64,000 nucleotides of DNA from Mesobacillus sp. S13 (GCF_020422885.1 NZ_CP084622.1:3057001-3121000); one strand, 5' to 3'. Shown: positions 1 through 10,530, numbered from the stretch's first letter. The notes: generated from the letters alone by a model not told the origin. A program made the numbers and translations.

Positions 1-1134
1 TGTAAGCCATACAAGGATTTGCATTTTAGTAAGGGCTGTATCGTAATTTTCTTCTACCTCTCGCAGGGAATGCTCAAACCGGGCCATGCTGATATAGTTG
101 TTTCTTCCTTTAATGAGAGAGGCATTTATTTTCGTACCCAGAACCTCAGCCAGTTTCGGTACATCATTGTGTAAGAGCTGCTCCTGAAGCTGTGTGGTAT
201 AGGTACTTACTACAACAGGGTTGTGAATATCCATGGAAAAAATGGCTGCTGGAATCAAATAACCAAGAGACTTGCCTACACCTGTTCCGGCTTCGATGAG
301 AGCATGGCCATTCCTTATGAATGCTTCGTGGACATAATCCATCATCGCGAACTGTCCATGCCTGATCTCATAACCAGAAAAAGCTTTTTGTAGCAAAGTC
401 TTTTTTTCCTCCACTGATTGGGGATACTTAATTACACTATGTATAGCCTTTTGGATTTCAGCTCTCTTTTTCAAGGCAATCCCGCGGTAGACTTCTATAT
501 GGTCAGGCAGATCTTCGAGACTGCTCTCCTTCATATTCAAAACATCATCAAAAATCAGGTGAAGATCACTCTTGAGTCCCTCAGAAAGCTTTGCAAGCTC
601 TTTGACTGTAACAAGAGGCAGAGCTTTCGCTGCATCGAGCATGATTAACAGTAATTCTGCGGTCACTTGCGCATCGCTATCAGCCTGGTGTGGACGGTCA
701 TGATCCAACCCCTCCCTGGCTGCCAAATCAGTCAGTTTATAGCTGTCAGCTGACGGATAAAGGATTCTTGCCATTTCCACTGTATCGATAACAGGTCCAT
801 AAAATCCTTCCTGGCCTGAGTTTATTAATTCTTCTTGTAAAAAAGAAAGGTCAAACAAGACATTATGAGCCACAAAATAAGCATCTTCAAGCATATCAGA
901 AACCTGCGGAGCGATTTCCTCAAATAATGGGGCATTCTTCACCATTGATTCTGAAATTCCTGTCAATTCTTCAATGAAAGCTGGAATCTCCTGCATTGGA
1001 TTGACAAGCGATGAGAATCTGCCAGTTATCTTTCCACCCTCGATGATCACGGCCCCGAATTGTATAATACGGTCACCCTTTTTAGGGGAATTACCCGTTG
1101 TTTCTAAATCTACAACTACAAATTTTTGGCTCAT
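1..1134 (-). CDS. dinG: ATP-dependent helicase/exonuclease DinG, 5' part (truncated by window edge)
   Basis: Translation from ATG at 1134 gives 378 codons and runs off the left edge, so only the N-terminal part is seen. Residues 1-165 form a DEDDh 3'-5' exonuclease like the DNA polymerase III epsilon domain: VVDLETTG near residue 7, HNVLFDLSF near 90, and the late H-x4-D motif near 150. A helicase domain follows, with a Walker A (EAGTGVGKS) around residue 280, as in Bacillus DinG. The family unwinds damaged or R-loop DNA; the exonuclease fusion is typical of Firmicutes. It lies downstream of panD, as in B. subtilis, but behind a terminator. Confidence 0.93.
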   Translation of the reverse strand, partial: MSQKFVVVDLETTGNSPKKGDRIIQFGAVIIEGGKITGRFSSLVNPMQEIPAFIEELTGISESMVKNAPLFEEIAPQVSDMLEDAYFVAHNVLFDLSFLQEELINSGQEGFYGPVIDTVEMARILYPSADSYKLTDLAAREGLDHDRPHQADSDAQVTAELLLIMLDAAKALPLVTVKELAKLSEGLKSDLHLIFDDVLNMKESSLEDLPDHIEVYRGIALKKRAEIQKAIHSVIKYPQSVEEKKTLLQKAFSGYEIRHGQFAMMDYVHEAFIRNGHALIEAGTGVGKSLGYLIPAAIFSMDIHNPVVVSTYTTQLQEQLLHNDVPKLAEVLGTKINASLIKGRNNYISMARFEHSLREVEENYDTALTKMQILVWLT

Positions 1135-1353
1135 TCTTCAATACACCTCTAACATTCAGTCAAACAAAACCGTATCACAAAATATTGGAAAGTGAAAGCG
1201 GGAGTCTCATCCCAGGCCTTTCTACATTCTCTTTCAGGCTTATACCTATTATGACCATTATATAGGAATTTGGATGATCCAATTTAGTTATACTAGTAAA
1301 AAAGTCTGTACACCATACTGTATCGGCAGACGTGGACGAATGAGTAATGGTAT

Positions 1354-1384
1354 GAAAAAACTCCCGATGGTTCGGGAGTTTTCT
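1354..1384 (-). terminator. Rho-independent terminator after panD
   Basis: An 8-bp stem (ACTCCCGA / TCGGGAGT, 1360-1379) is followed on the minus strand by a run of T. It lies just past the panD stop and separates panBCD from dinG. Confidence 0.8.
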
Positions 1385-1388
1385 TGTT

Positions 1389-1775
1389 CTATAGAAATAC
1401 CGTTTTCTCGGGCTCAGCATGAATCATTTCTACAATACGGTTGTTTTCATCCATCAGCGCTACTTTAGGCTGGTGGGACGGAACCTTCTCTTCCGCTACA
1501 AGGGCATAGGAAATGATGATTACGACGTCACCTTCATGGACAAGACGAGCTGCTGCACCGTTAAGGCAAACTACACCGCTCCCTCTTTCCCCAGGTATAA
1601 TATATGTTTCGAAGCGCGCGCCATTATTATTATTGACAATTTGTACTTTTTCATTAGCAACCATACCGACTGCATCCAGAATATCTGTGTCGATCGTGAT
1701 GCTGCCGACATAGTTAAGATTAGCTTCAGTAACTCGTGCTCGATGTATTTTAGCATTCATCATGGTGCGGAACAT
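1389..1775 (-). CDS. panD: Aspartate 1-decarboxylase
   Basis: Makes beta-alanine from L-aspartate for pantothenate. The 128-residue product has the usual family length. Gly24-Ser25 is the self-cleavage site that generates the pyruvoyl cofactor (YVGSIT context), and the active-site Lys is at position 9 in MNAKIHRA. It is the third gene of panB-panC-panD, with a 23-bp gap after panC. ATG at 1775 is kept; an internal ATG five codons later is also possible. A terminator follows. Confidence 0.96.
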   Translation of the reverse strand: MFRTMMNAKIHRARVTEANLNYVGSITIDTDILDAVGMVANEKVQIVNNNNGARFETYIIPGERGSGVVCLNGAAARLVHEGDVVIIISYALVAEEKVPSHQPKVALMDENNRIVEMIHAEPEKTVFL

Positions 1776-1798
1776 GGAATATAATCCCCCTATATAAG

Positions 1799-2647
1799 TT
1801 ATTCTACTTCTAAAATGGTATTATCAATCAATCTGGCTTTAGAGAACTTCACCGCAAGCGCTACGATAACTTTCCCCTTCAGCATTTTCATTTCTTCTAG
1901 CTCAGGATAGGAATAGATTTCAATATAATCAACTGTACCAGTCGTATTTTCATTTATATGATTTTTCATCAAACTGACAAGTTCATCAGAATTTCTTTCG
2001 CCATTTTCTATTGCACTTTTAGCCATCTTCAGGCTCTTGCTAAGTTCAACCGCCTGTATTCTTTCCTCTTCAGATAAGTAGACATTTCTTGAACTCTTTG
2101 CAAGACCATCTTCTTCACGGACTGTTTCAACCGGAATCAATTGTATTGGAAAATTAAAATCCTTGATCAAACCATCGACCACTGCAACCTGTTGGGCATC
2201 CTTCAGCCCAAAATACGCTTTAGTCGGCAGGATGATATTGAACAGTTTGAAAAGAACTGTTGCTACTCCATCAAAATGGCCAGGCCTTGACTTTCCGCAC
2301 AGTACATTGGTCCTTTCAACAACATTGACCTTAACTGAAGCATTTCCTGGATACATTTCTTCAGCGGAAGGATAAAAGATAAAATCCACACCTTCAGCTT
2401 CCGCGATTTTATGGTCGCGCTCAAAATCGCGTGGATAGGCATCCAAATCCTCAGACGGACCGAACTGGAGGGGATTCACAAAAATGCTCAGGACAACAAT
2501 GTCATTTTCCGGACGGGCCTTCTTCATTAATGAAATATGGCCTTCATGGAGGAAGCCCATGGTTGGTACATACCCGATGGTTTTCCCTTCAGATTTCAGT
2601 TTTTGCATTTGTTCTTGCATCTCGGTGATGGTTCTGACGATTTTCAT
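1799..2647 (-). CDS. panC: Pantothenate synthetase
   Basis: Joins pantoate and beta-alanine, using ATP. The 282-residue product carries the N-terminal MGFLHEGH nucleotidyltransferase motif (HxGH class, residues 30-37), [18 protein letters not shown] near residue 60, and the C-terminal KSSRN motif near residue 185 that corresponds to KMSKS. The start overlaps the panB stop by 4 bp (ATGA), implying translational coupling. Middle gene of panBCD. Confidence 0.96.
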   Translation of the reverse strand: MKIVRTITEMQEQMQKLKSEGKTIGYVPTMGFLHEGHISLMKKARPENDIVVLSIFVNPLQFGPSEDLDAYPRDFERDHKIAEAEGVDFIFYPSAEEMYPGNASVKVNVVERTNVLCGKSRPGHFDGVATVLFKLFNIILPTKAYFGLKDAQQVAVVDGLIKDFNFPIQLIPVETVREEDGLAKSSRNVYLSEEERIQAVELSKSLKMAKSAIENGERNSDELVSLMKNHINENTTGTVDYIEIYSYPELEEMKMLKGKVIVALAVKFSKARLIDNTILEVE

Positions 2648-3486
2648 TCTTTTCCCCCGTACAATGCCTTCAATTCTTCTTCCTTCATGGTGAAACTATG
2701 TTTATCTTCCGGGAAGGCCTTATGTCTGACTTCAGATACATAGGCATTGAGCCCAGTAGAGATTAGTTCATTTACATTCGTATACTGTTTTACAAATTTC
2801 GGGACTCGGTCCACGCCATAGGTGATGATATCATGGTATACAAGAACCTGTCCGTCTACCTCTGCACCAGCCCCGATCCCAATTGTCGGGATAGTTAGGT
2901 TCTGGCTGACTTGTTCTGCAAGCTGTTTAGGGACGCATTCCAGCACAAGTGCAAAGGCACCTGCCTCTTCGCACTTTTTCGCGTCATCCATTAATTTCTT
3001 TGCATCATCCGCGCTTTTCCCCTGTACTTTATATCCACCAAGTACTCCTACGGATTGCGGAGTTAATCCAAGGTGTGCTACTACCGGGACCCCCGCCTTT
3101 GTCAGTGCGTTTATATGGCCGATGACCTCGTCAGCACCTTCTAATTTAACTGCATTTGCCCCTGTTTCCTGCATAATTCTTGCTCCGTTTATAAGCGTGT
3201 CTTTGATCGACAGATGATAGCTCATAAATGGCAAATCGACAACAATGAATGTGTTGGCCGCTCCCCGCTTGACTGCCTTCGAATGGTGGATCATATCCTC
3301 CATCGTCACCGGAACAGTCGAGTCATAGCCAAGCACGACCATACCAAGGGAATCTCCCACGAGGATCATATCCGCTTCAGCCTGTTCTGCATGTTTTGCA
3401 GAAGGATAATCATAGGCCGTTACCATGACGATCTTGTTGCCTGTTTGCTTCATTTTCAAGAAATCAGTTGTTTGTTTCATTTTCAT
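2644..3486 (-). CDS. panB: 3-methyl-2-oxobutanoate hydroxymethyltransferase
   Basis: First committed step of pantothenate synthesis: adds a hydroxymethyl group from 5,10-methylene-THF to ketoisovalerate. The 280-residue product shows the metal-binding VGDSLGMV segment near residue 44, DLPFMSY near residue 84, KLEGAD near residue 114 and a GIGAG segment near residue 200. ATG at 3486 is preceded by a GGGAGG ribosome binding site. It is the first gene of the pan operon and has its own promoter and a structured, terminator-bearing leader. Confidence 0.96.
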   Translation of the reverse strand: MKMKQTTDFLKMKQTGNKIVMVTAYDYPSAKHAEQAEADMILVGDSLGMVVLGYDSTVPVTMEDMIHHSKAVKRGAANTFIVVDLPFMSYHLSIKDTLINGARIMQETGANAVKLEGADEVIGHINALTKAGVPVVAHLGLTPQSVGVLGGYKVQGKSADDAKKLMDDAKKCEEAGAFALVLECVPKQLAEQVSQNLTIPTIGIGAGAEVDGQVLVYHDIITYGVDRVPKFVKQYTNVNELISTGLNAYVSEVRHKAFPEDKHSFTMKEEELKALYGGKE

Positions 3487-3537
3487 TCCTCCCTTTTTCT
3501 GAAGAGGAGATAAAACAATCCATCAATGTCAGACACT

Positions 3538-3571
3538 AAAAAAGGGCCCATCTATGCCAGAAGGACCCTTT
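3538..3571 (-). terminator. Intrinsic terminator in the panB leader (attenuator candidate)
   Basis: On the minus strand AAAGGGTCC, a 13-nt loop and GGGCCCTTT are followed by T residues. It lies between the predicted panB promoter and the panB start, so full transcription would end before the gene. The 5' arm GGGUCC can also pair with GGAUCC in the upstream hairpin (about 3610-3620), giving an antiterminator alternative. Confidence 0.7.
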
Positions 3572-3589
3572 GAAGCCTGTACTTGTTTC

Positions 3590-3660
3590 ATCCCTCTGTC
3601 CCAGTCCGCTACCGGATCCAGGCAGAACTATTTTGTTTATTATTAGTCACCAAGGTGCAG
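3590..3660 (-). ncRNA. Structured panB leader, candidate pan-type RNA element
   Basis: The transcript upstream of the attenuator folds into a bulged hairpin (CUG, CC, CCG arms against CGG, GG, CAG; about 3597-3630). The known pan RNA motif is found upstream of panB or panBCD in Firmicutes and is a bulged stem, but I cannot verify the consensus from memory. The position in front of panB plus the terminator is the main support. Confidence 0.4.
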
Positions 3661-3683
3661 TTCTTTCGATACCGCCCAGATTG

Positions 3684-3712
3684 ATTATAGCAAATGACTA
3701 CTTTTTTGGCTA
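3684..3712 (-). promoter_or_regulatory. SigA-type promoter of panBCD
   Basis: -10 TATAAT (3684-3689) with an extended TGC just upstream, and -35 TAGCCA (3707-3712, 4 of 6 match) at a 17-bp spacing. It lies just past the birA stop and drives the pan leader. Confidence 0.65.
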
Positions 3713-3722
3713 CAAAACGAAA

Positions 3723-4718
3723 TTAACCATCTATCTGGATATCCGCGGAATAGATATGATGAATGTCTCCTGCAGAATCCTCGATTAATAAAACTCCATC
3801 TTCCGTTATTCCGGTAGCTTTTCCCTTGATTTCCCCTGTGATTGTTCTTGCAGTGATTTGCTTACCTATGCTGATCGCATAGCTTTCCCACATCAGCTTG
3901 ATTGGAAAAAAGCCTTTTTCCAGATAAAGCAAATATAATTTCTCCATTTTTTCCAGTATCGACCTGATCAGTTTTTCCCTATCTATCTTTTTGCCAGATT
4001 CGATGGAGAGCGACGAAGCAATTGGCCGGATATCCTCCGGGAAGTCTTCAATATCTGTATTCACGTTTATGCCGATGCCAATAATGATTGAATTAATACG
4101 GTCAGATTCCGCCTGGAGCTCGGTGAGGATCCCGGTTATTTTCTTTCCGTTAATGAGTATATCATTCGGCCATTTTATTTCGGGCAGCAGGCCTGTTACC
4201 TCCTCTATAGCCTGTACTACACCCACTGCTGTGATCAATGTCAGCTGCGGAGCCTTAGGGATCGGAATTTTCGGTCTGAGGATGAGACTCATCCATATTC
4301 CAGAGTACTTGGGAGAATGCCATTTCCGATCCATTCTGCCCCTACCTGCAGTTTGCTCTTCGGCAATCACGACTGTTCCTTCTTCGGCATGTTCGTATGC
4401 CAGTTTATACGCAATTTTTTGGGTCGATTCCACGCTGTCATGGTAGTGAAGGTTCCTGCCTAAAAATTCAGTGTTTAAACCCAGGTTAATTTTATCTGCA
4501 GACATATTGTCAGGGATTGAAACGATCTTATAGCCTTTTTTTCTTACCGCCTCAAACTGAAAACCCTCCTTGCGAAGTTCTTCAATATGCTTCCAAACGG
4601 CCGTACGTGTACAGCCCGCAATATCGGCAAGATGTTGTCCTGACAAGTATTCAGTTTCATTTTTTGTAAAGGCATCAATTAACTTTTTTCTGATTTCTGA
4701 TTGAACCCGCTCAGCCAT
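3723..4718 (-). CDS. birA: Bifunctional biotin-protein ligase / biotin operon repressor
   Basis: The 331-residue protein starts with a winged helix-turn-helix (about residues 8-65, CTRTAVWKHIEELRKEGF) and continues into a biotin ligase domain with the GRGRMDRKWHSP biotinyl-AMP loop (about 120-132) and KWPNDILING near residue 180. It makes biotinyl-AMP, biotinylates carboxylases and represses biotin genes. The start lies 40 bp inside the 3' end of cca, so the two are co-transcribed. The N-terminus agrees with the usual Bacillus BirA start. Confidence 0.95.
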   Translation of the reverse strand: MAERVQSEIRKKLIDAFTKNETEYLSGQHLADIAGCTRTAVWKHIEELRKEGFQFEAVRKKGYKIVSIPDNMSADKINLGLNTEFLGRNLHYHDSVESTQKIAYKLAYEHAEEGTVVIAEEQTAGRGRMDRKWHSPKYSGIWMSLILRPKIPIPKAPQLTLITAVGVVQAIEEVTGLLPEIKWPNDILINGKKITGILTELQAESDRINSIIIGIGINVNTDIEDFPEDIRPIASSLSIESGKKIDREKLIRSILEKMEKLYLLYLEKGFFPIKLMWESYAISIGKQITARTITGEIKGKATGITEDGVLLIEDSAGDIHHIYSADIQIDG

Positions 4719-5887
4719 TTCTTTATTTTCTCCTTCTCATTTGGTACAACGCCATAAATCACAGAACGCTCAATTTCTTCAATAGTCTGGCGCAGCCATG
4801 GTCCAGGAGGTTGATTCATCCAGTCCATGACATCGTTCCCCGTTACGTCTAATTCCTTGCGGTGCTTAATTGGAAGCTGCTCATACAATTCCCTGATCTT
4901 ATTTAAATTGACGCTATTATTTTGGAGGGATGAATATACTATTTCAGCACTAATCGCATCTTCCAGCCCTGCATTATAGACCAATTCCAGATTCCAGTCA
5001 TTTTCAAGGCGATGTATTAATAATGAAAGAGTTTTGATGATCCTCTTAATTTTATTGACTGGGAGCTTCCATTCTCTCAAGAAAACATCAATTTCTTTAT
5101 CCTTCAACCCTAATTCGTAAACTAACAGAACCCAGGAATCTGTCAGTTTGAAGTTCTCTGTCAAACGACTCGAAAAACGTATCATTGTATCACTACGACC
5201 TTTCAAGCCTGGCAAATAGTGTATCATCCCGCTATCCGCCAGCAAATGGACCGCTTCTCTCCTGCCTGTACCCATGAGCAATTTCTCAAATTCCACCGTT
5301 TTCCGTTCGACTGCGATGTTGTCCAACAGGTGAGATAGAGCGCAAAGCGATTCTAAAGTACGTTTTTCAATTGAAAAAGATAATTGTGACTGGAATCTGA
5401 CAGCCCTTAACATCCTTAGTGCATCTTCTCCGAATCGTTCTTCCGGATTGCCTACAGTGGCTATCTGTTTGTTTTTTATTGCCTCTTTTCCTGCGAAAGG
5501 ATCGATAATGTTCCCTTCTTTGTCCATCGCCATAGCATTCATCGTAAAATCCCGACGCTGAAGATCTTCCTTTAATGACCGAATGAATGAAACCTTATCA
5601 GGCCTGCGGAAATCAGAGTAGTTTCCTTCTGAACGGAATGTCGTGATTTCGTAGTGGCCATTCTTATGATGGACGAGTATAGTTCCATGTTCAATTCCCA
5701 CATCATTGGTTTTAGGGAAAATTTCTTTTAACTCCTCAGGTAACGCCGAGGTAGCGATATCCACATCGGATATTTCGCGGCCCAGGATATGATCCCTGAC
5801 AGAACCGCCGACAAAATAGGCTTCAAATCCAGCATTCTCGATTAATTGAAGGACAGGTACTGCCTGTTTGAATGGATCGCCGATCAT
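4679..5887 (-). CDS. cca: CCA tRNA nucleotidyltransferase
   Basis: Adds or repairs the 3' CCA of tRNA. The 402-residue protein is close to the usual ~400 of Bacillus enzymes. The head domain has [10 protein letters not shown] (near 27) and the DVD metal-binding pair (near 41); [10 protein letters not shown] (near 111) and [12 protein letters not shown] (near 153) are the EDxxR-type nucleotide-selecting motifs of the class II enzyme. It overlaps bshA by 4 bp and birA by 40 bp, as in the B. subtilis bshB1-bshA-cca-birA run. Confidence 0.95.
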   Translation of the reverse strand: MIGDPFKQAVPVLQLIENAGFEAYFVGGSVRDHILGREISDVDIATSALPEELKEIFPKTNDVGIEHGTILVHHKNGHYEITTFRSEGNYSDFRRPDKVSFIRSLKEDLQRRDFTMNAMAMDKEGNIIDPFAGKEAIKNKQIATVGNPEERFGEDALRMLRAVRFQSQLSFSIEKRTLESLCALSHLLDNIAVERKTVEFEKLLMGTGRREAVHLLADSGMIHYLPGLKGRSDTMIRFSSRLTENFKLTDSWVLLVYELGLKDKEIDVFLREWKLPVNKIKRIIKTLSLLIHRLENDWNLELVYNAGLEDAISAEIVYSSLQNNSVNLNKIRELYEQLPIKHRKELDVTGNDVMDWMNQPPGPWLRQTIEEIERSVIYGVVPNEKEKIKKWLSGFNQKSEKS

Positions 5888-7023
5888 TGTTCTTCCTGCC
5901 CAACGAGGGTATAGTAAATGCTTTCATATTCAGAAACAATCTGTTCAGCGCTGAAACTCTTCTCCGCCCGTTCTATCGAGTTTTCAGCAAATCTCTTGTG
6001 TAAGGCCGGATTGGAAAGGATATTAACAGCCTTCTTGGTAATTTCTTCAGTATTTCCTAATTCACACACGAATCCCGTCTCTCCATCTACGATTACTTCC
6101 GGGATTCCGCCTACATTCGTTCCGATACATGGCACGCCACAAGCCATCGCTTCCAAAGCGACCAATCCGAAACTTTCTTTTTCTGAAAGGAGAAGCATTA
6201 AATCACTAATTGAATATAATTCCTCAACTCTCTCCTGTTTACCAAGAAGAAGGACTTTGTCTCGTATCCCTAGTTCACTTGCAAGACTGCAGACAGTCTT
6301 CATTTCCGGGCCATCTCCTACCAGCAAAAGTTTAGCCGGCATTTTTTCTGCAATTCCTGCGAATGCTTTGATGACATCAGGAACTCTTTTAACTGGCCGG
6401 AAGTTGGAAACATGGATGACCACTTTTTCTTCAGGCAGGATTCCAAATTCCTTTTTAAGGTCCAGCGAGTCAATTCGTTTGTTGACACGAGTGTCGATGA
6501 AATTATAAACGCAGTCAATTTCTTTATCCGGTTTGATTAAATCATATGTCTGCTGAATGAGCGAATTGGACACTGCTGTAACATAGTCCGACTTTTCAAT
6601 TCCGAAACGAATAGCATCTGTAAGAGATGGATCATATCCAAGTACAGTTATATCGGTACCATGAAGCGTAGTGACAATCTTCAGATCCCGCCCGCTCATC
6701 TGGCGGGCCAAAATGGCACAGACCGCATGGGGGATTGCATAATGCACGTGCAGGACATCTAGATTTTCCATAACAGCGACCTCTGCAATTTTGCTTGCAA
6801 GCGCGATATCATATGGCGGATATTGAAAGACAGAATATTGATTGACTTCTACCTCATGAGAATAGATATTTCGATACATCTTCTTCAACCGGAAGGGAAG
6901 GCTCGAGGAGATAAAATGGATCTCATGGCCTTTCTCTGCCAGCAGCTTCCCGAGTTCTGTTGCGACAACTCCAGACCCTCCTACCGTCGGGTAACAGGTG
7001 ATGCCAATTTTTAATTTTTTCAT
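5884..7023 (-). CDS. bshA: N-acetyl-alpha-D-glucosaminyl L-malate synthase
   Basis: First step of bacillithiol synthesis: transfers GlcNAc from UDP-GlcNAc to L-malate. The 379-residue GT-B (GT4) protein has the N-terminal [15 protein letters not shown] glycine loop, HVHYAIPHA near residue 94, and the C-terminal E-x7-E nucleotide-sugar motif in [15 protein letters not shown] (near 280-300). The ATG overlaps the bshB1 stop by 4 bp. Paired with bshB1 here and with ypdA at 50-51 kb. Confidence 0.94.
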   Translation of the reverse strand: MKKLKIGITCYPTVGGSGVVATELGKLLAEKGHEIHFISSSLPFRLKKMYRNIYSHEVEVNQYSVFQYPPYDIALASKIAEVAVMENLDVLHVHYAIPHAVCAILARQMSGRDLKIVTTLHGTDITVLGYDPSLTDAIRFGIEKSDYVTAVSNSLIQQTYDLIKPDKEIDCVYNFIDTRVNKRIDSLDLKKEFGILPEEKVVIHVSNFRPVKRVPDVIKAFAGIAEKMPAKLLLVGDGPEMKTVCSLASELGIRDKVLLLGKQERVEELYSISDLMLLLSEKESFGLVALEAMACGVPCIGTNVGGIPEVIVDGETGFVCELGNTEEITKKAVNILSNPALHKRFAENSIERAEKSFSAEQIVSEYESIYYTLVGQEEQ

Positions 7024-7736
7024 TTTCCTTCCCCTAACAAATCCTTTTGGATTAACAATGGTTTTTTTGACATGAAACCCTCAGCATAGGCAACACCGGC
7101 TTCTTTGCCAAATAGTTTCTCGCGGGCCTCAACTGTTTCGATATAGCCATTCACAAGCGGAGTATCGAATGTGGCTGCCCCTTTCATGAATTGGCTTTCA
7201 TAGGCATTCAGCGCATTGATTTTTATATGGATCGTCTCTGAAACATCAACAACAAAATCGGGTTTATGGAATCCATTAATCATATAAAAATATAAAGCTT
7301 TTGGCCTATGTGGTGCCAATCCATGCTCTTCATCATATCTTCTTACTGCTGCCGAAAAGACCGCCTCCTCGACAAGGCGGGCACAGCTGCCATGGTCAGG
7401 ATGACGGTCATCAAAATAAGGTGCAAAAACTATGTCCGGTGTGTTACGCCTGATCACTCTAACAATTTCCCTTATGTATTCATCCTTTAAAAACAAGCCT
7501 CTGTCCGGCAAATCAAGTGCTTCCCTCATCTTCACCCCAAGAATGCCGGCTGCTTCATTTGCTTCACGTCTCCTCGTATCTACCGTTCCATTCGAAGACA
7601 TCTCCGCTTTCGTCAAATCACATATCCCAATGGATTTTCCTTCGGCAGCATATTTTGCGATTGTTCCACCCATGCCGATTTCCACATCATCAGCATGGGC
7701 ACCGAATGCCAGTATATCAAGATTCATTGGTTCCAT
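7020..7736 (-). CDS. bshB1: N-acetylglucosaminyl-L-malate deacetylase
   Basis: Second step of bacillithiol synthesis: removes the acetyl group from GlcNAc-malate. PIG-L/LmbE-type zinc deacetylase: [10 protein letters not shown] near the N-terminus gives the H-x-D-D zinc/base motif and HPDHGS (near 115) the third metal ligand. I use ATG at 7736 (238 aa), where a GGTG motif sits 6 nt upstream and the N-terminus agrees with B. subtilis; ATG at 7742 and GTG at 7745 are alternatives. The gene begins inside the mgsA 3' end and overlaps bshA by 4 bp. Confidence 0.93.
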   Translation of the reverse strand: MEPMNLDILAFGAHADDVEIGMGGTIAKYAAEGKSIGICDLTKAEMSSNGTVDTRRREANEAAGILGVKMREALDLPDRGLFLKDEYIREIVRVIRRNTPDIVFAPYFDDRHPDHGSCARLVEEAVFSAAVRRYDEEHGLAPHRPKALYFYMINGFHKPDFVVDVSETIHIKINALNAYESQFMKGAATFDTPLVNGYIETVEAREKLFGKEAGVAYAEGFMSKKPLLIQKDLLGEGK

Positions 7737-8148
7737 GTACATCACCAGTTTCTTCTTTCACTATATTTCGCCAGTCCAGGTCTCCTCTTTCGATTCCTTT
7801 GACGAGAATCTCCGCTGTTCCCATATTGGTCGCAAGCGGGACAGAATATACATCACAAAGCCGTAGCAGGGCTGTCACATCAGGCTCATGCGGCTGGGCA
7901 GTAAGTGGATCCCTGAAGAAGAATACTGCATCCATTAGATTGTTGGCGATTCGTGCGCCGATTTCCTGGTCACCGCCAAGGGGGCCGGATTGAAACCTTG
8001 TCACGTTCAGGCCGGTTGCTTCAATGATCCTTAGCCCTGTAGTTCCAGTAGCGAATAATGTATGTTTCTCAAAGATTTCTTTATAAGCGACTGCGAAACC
8101 CACAAGATCATCTTTCTTTTTATCGTGGGCAATTAAGGCAATATTCAT
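7717..8148 (-). CDS. mgsA: Methylglyoxal synthase
   Basis: Converts dihydroxyacetone phosphate to methylglyoxal, a bypass under phosphate limitation. 143 residues, close to the family norm, with the phosphate-binding TGTTG (34-38), the catalytic Asp60 in [10 protein letters not shown], and [14 protein letters not shown] (near 87-100). A GGGGAGA ribosome binding site precedes the ATG. It lies 11 bp after dapB and overlaps bshB1, so it belongs to the dapB-mgsA-bsh run. Confidence 0.96.
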   Translation of the reverse strand: MNIALIAHDKKKDDLVGFAVAYKEIFEKHTLFATGTTGLRIIEATGLNVTRFQSGPLGGDQEIGARIANNLMDAVFFFRDPLTAQPHEPDVTALLRLCDVYSVPLATNMGTAEILVKGIERGDLDWRNIVKEETGDVHGTNES

Positions 8149-8159
8149 TGGTTTCTCCC

Positions 8160-8963
8160 CTATTCAATGATATTCTCTAGTCCGTAAACAAAACCATCCA
8201 TTTTCATGACGGTATCCACCGCAAGCTTTACCCCGGACATAAAGGAGCTTCGATTATACGAATCATGGCGTATCGTCAATGTTTGTCCGTCAGCGCCAAA
8301 TAACACTTGCTGGTGTGCAATAAGTCCAGGAAGCCTAACAGAATGAATATGCATTCCTTCATAATCCGCACCGCGGGCACCCTGAATCGTTTCTTTCTCG
8401 TCAGCATGGCCCTGTTTTTTAGGCTCACGAACATCCGATATCATTTGAGCCGTTTTTACGGCTGTACCTGATGGCGCATCCAGCTTCTGATCATGGTGCA
8501 GTTCAATTATTTCAACATCATTGAAATATTTGGCGGCCATTTGCGAGAATTTCATCATCAGCACTGCTCCGACTGCAAAATTCGGTGCAATGATACAGCC
8601 TGTTTCCTGTTGTGCGCAAAGCTGTTCAAGTTCTTCAAGGTCTTCTTGACTGAACCCTGTTGTCCCTACTACTGGGCGAACTTTATATTTCAATGCAGTC
8701 CTTGTATGGAACATGCCGACTTCAGGTGTCGTCAAATCGATCAATACGTCTGGCTCTACTTCCTGAAGACATTTCTCAAAATCCGTATAGATTAAGGCTT
8801 CACTCTCCGGAAAACCGTCGAGCTCCCCAATTTTCATTCCTTCATACTTTCGGTCAACAACTCCTGCGAGTTCATATTCTTCTGTTCCCAGCACGAGGTT
8901 GACAGCCTCTTTTCCCATTCTTCCACGTGGTCCTGCAATGACTATTTTTACTTTTCCCATCAT
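8160..8963 (-). CDS. dapB: 4-hydroxy-tetrahydrodipicolinate reductase
   Basis: NAD(P)H-dependent reductase of the diaminopimelate/lysine pathway, which also supplies the dipicolinate route in spores. 267 residues; the N-terminal GPRGRMG is the Rossmann loop, [15 protein letters not shown] (about 153-167) holds the catalytic His pair and Lys, and VGTTGFS is near residue 100. Two adjacent ATGs (8963, 8960) follow an AAGGAG site; either could be used. First large gene after ypjD. Confidence 0.96.
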   Translation of the reverse strand: MMGKVKIVIAGPRGRMGKEAVNLVLGTEEYELAGVVDRKYEGMKIGELDGFPESEALIYTDFEKCLQEVEPDVLIDLTTPEVGMFHTRTALKYKVRPVVGTTGFSQEDLEELEQLCAQQETGCIIAPNFAVGAVLMMKFSQMAAKYFNDVEIIELHHDQKLDAPSGTAVKTAQMISDVREPKKQGHADEKETIQGARGADYEGMHIHSVRLPGLIAHQQVLFGADGQTLTIRHDSYNRSSFMSGVKLAVDTVMKMDGFVYGLENIIE

Positions 8964-8975
8964 CCCTTGTCTCCT

Positions 8976-9317
8976 TTAACTGTCTTTTCTCGTCCAGCGG
9001 TCTTTGTCCCTTGTATTGAACTTTTTCATGACCATGTTATGTGCTTCTTCCAGGTCTATATTTAAAGAGTTGGCAAAACAAATCATAACAAATAGCATAT
9101 CTCCCAGCTCTTCTTCAATTGTCTTTTCCTTTTCATCATTCTTCTTTGGCTTCTCGCCATAAAAATGGTTTACCTCGCGAGCCAGCTCACCCAGCTCCTC
9201 GGTCATGCGTGCAGTCAATGCGAGCGGACTGAAGTATCCCTCTTTAAACTGGCTAATATATGCATCCACTTCCTGCTGGAGTTCTTTCATCGTTTTATTT
9301 TCACTCAAGAAACTCAC
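8976..9317 (-). CDS. ypjD: MazG-like nucleotide pyrophosphohydrolase
   Basis: A 113-residue all-helical MazG-type protein: the EELGELAREVN segment and the later EEELGDMLFVMICFANSL give the paired E-x2-E / E-x3-D Mg-binding motif of this family. Likely hydrolyses non-canonical nucleoside triphosphates; the substrate is not established from sequence. GTG at 9317 follows AAAGG; TTG at 9308 aligns better with the B. subtilis start and is an alternative. Head of the dapB-mgsA-bsh-cca-birA run. Confidence 0.9.
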   Translation of the reverse strand: MSFLSENKTMKELQQEVDAYISQFKEGYFSPLALTARMTEELGELAREVNHFYGEKPKKNDEKEKTIEEELGDMLFVMICFANSLNIDLEEAHNMVMKKFNTRDKDRWTRKDS

Positions 9318-9576
9318 CCAACCTTTAGTATGTATGTTGTTCTATTATCTATATCGATGTTAGCTTAATGGAGGTACTTTGACAAATATTTTTATTTCAA
9401 ACTAATTATGGACATACCAACAATGAAGCTTTATATCAGTATGAACCGGACGTGGAGTGTAGAAAATTCCGACTCTTCATGTCCCTCCTGTAAAAGATTG
9501 CCCTTGTTGGTTATATTTTATATAATATAAGCGCTTCATTTGGTTCATTTTAGTCGTACTTTTAGGAGGAATAAAC

Positions 9577-10449
9577 GTGCTGAAGGGCTTAAAATTCAAA
9601 AACATCTTTTTCATTTTGCTTGGTGCGGCTATTTTTTCATTCGGTCTTGTTCATTTCAATATGCAGAATAACCTGGCAGAAGGCGGATTCACCGGTATTA
9701 CACTCTTGCTTTATTTCGTATTCGGCTGGTCTCCATCGATCACGAACTTATTATTAAACCTGCCGCTGTTTTTTATAGGCTGGAAGCTGCTTGGACGGAA
9801 TGTATTCATTTATACCATCATAGGAACTGTAGGTGTTTCCATATTTCTGGCTATATTCCAGAAATATCAGATTCAGATGCCCCTATATGAAGACTTATTT
9901 TTAGCTGCTTTGTTTGCGGGCGTGTTCATTGGGATTGGTCTCGGTATCATCTTCCGTTATGGCGGAACAACAGGCGGAGTCGACATTATCGCAAGACTTG
10001 CGCAAAAATATTTTGGGTGGACGATGGGCCGGACAATGTTCATGTTCGACTTTGGTGTTATAACTCTTTCCCTTCTTACATACCTCAACTATAGGGAGGC
10101 CATGTATACACTTGTAGTTGTTTTTGTGGGGGCAAGGGTAATCGACTTTATGCAAGAAGGGGCATACGCTGCAAGAGGAGCCATGATTATCTCAGAAAAT
10201 AATGAAGAGATCGCAGCAAAAATCATGAAGGAAATGGACCGGGGTGTCACAAGCCTAAAAGCTGTAGGCTCTTATACGAAAGCTGAAAGAGATGTTTTAT
10301 ACTGCGTGGTAGCCAAGAACGAAATTGTCCGATTGAAAAGTGTCATTAATTCAGTCGACCCACACGCTTTTGTGTCGGTCACAGTGGTCCATGATGTACT
10401 TGGTGAAGGGTTTACGCTTGATGAAAACAAATTGCCTTTGGAGAGATAA
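9577..10449 (+). CDS. ypjC: YitT/DUF2179 family membrane protein
   Basis: 290 residues: about five to six hydrophobic segments in residues 1-190 (including the conserved NLAEGGFTG and GGTTGGVDI glycine motifs), then a soluble C-terminal DUF2179 domain (about 195-285). GTG at 9577 follows AGGAGG at 7 nt. The function of the family is not known. Divergent from ypjD, and ends at a terminator shared with the next minus-strand gene. Confidence 0.88.
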   Translation: MLKGLKFKNIFFILLGAAIFSFGLVHFNMQNNLAEGGFTGITLLLYFVFGWSPSITNLLLNLPLFFIGWKLLGRNVFIYTIIGTVGVSIFLAIFQKYQIQMPLYEDLFLAALFAGVFIGIGLGIIFRYGGTTGGVDIIARLAQKYFGWTMGRTMFMFDFGVITLSLLTYLNYREAMYTLVVVFVGARVIDFMQEGAYAARGAMIISENNEEIAAKIMKEMDRGVTSLKAVGSYTKAERDVLYCVVAKNEIVRLKSVINSVDPHAFVSVTVVHDVLGEGFTLDENKLPLER

Positions 10450-10463
10450 AAAATCGCACAGAA

Positions 10464-10503
10464 CAAAAAGCGCAATTGCCTTGGTCAGCCTACTCCAAAG
10501 GTT
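10464..10503 (+). repeat. Fragment resembling the 55.8-kb dispersed repeat
   Basis: Contains GCCTTGGTCAGC, after an AAAAGCG start, just as the complete repeat at 55786 does. Only the left end is recognisable. It sits directly behind ypjC. Confidence 0.45.
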
Positions 10504-10530
10504 GATATATTATTTTCTAATTAACAAAAA

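Noticed and set aside
3590..3660. T-box or glycine riboswitch before panB
   Set aside because: No AGGGUGGUACCGCG T-box core, and no glycine aptamer pattern could be found.
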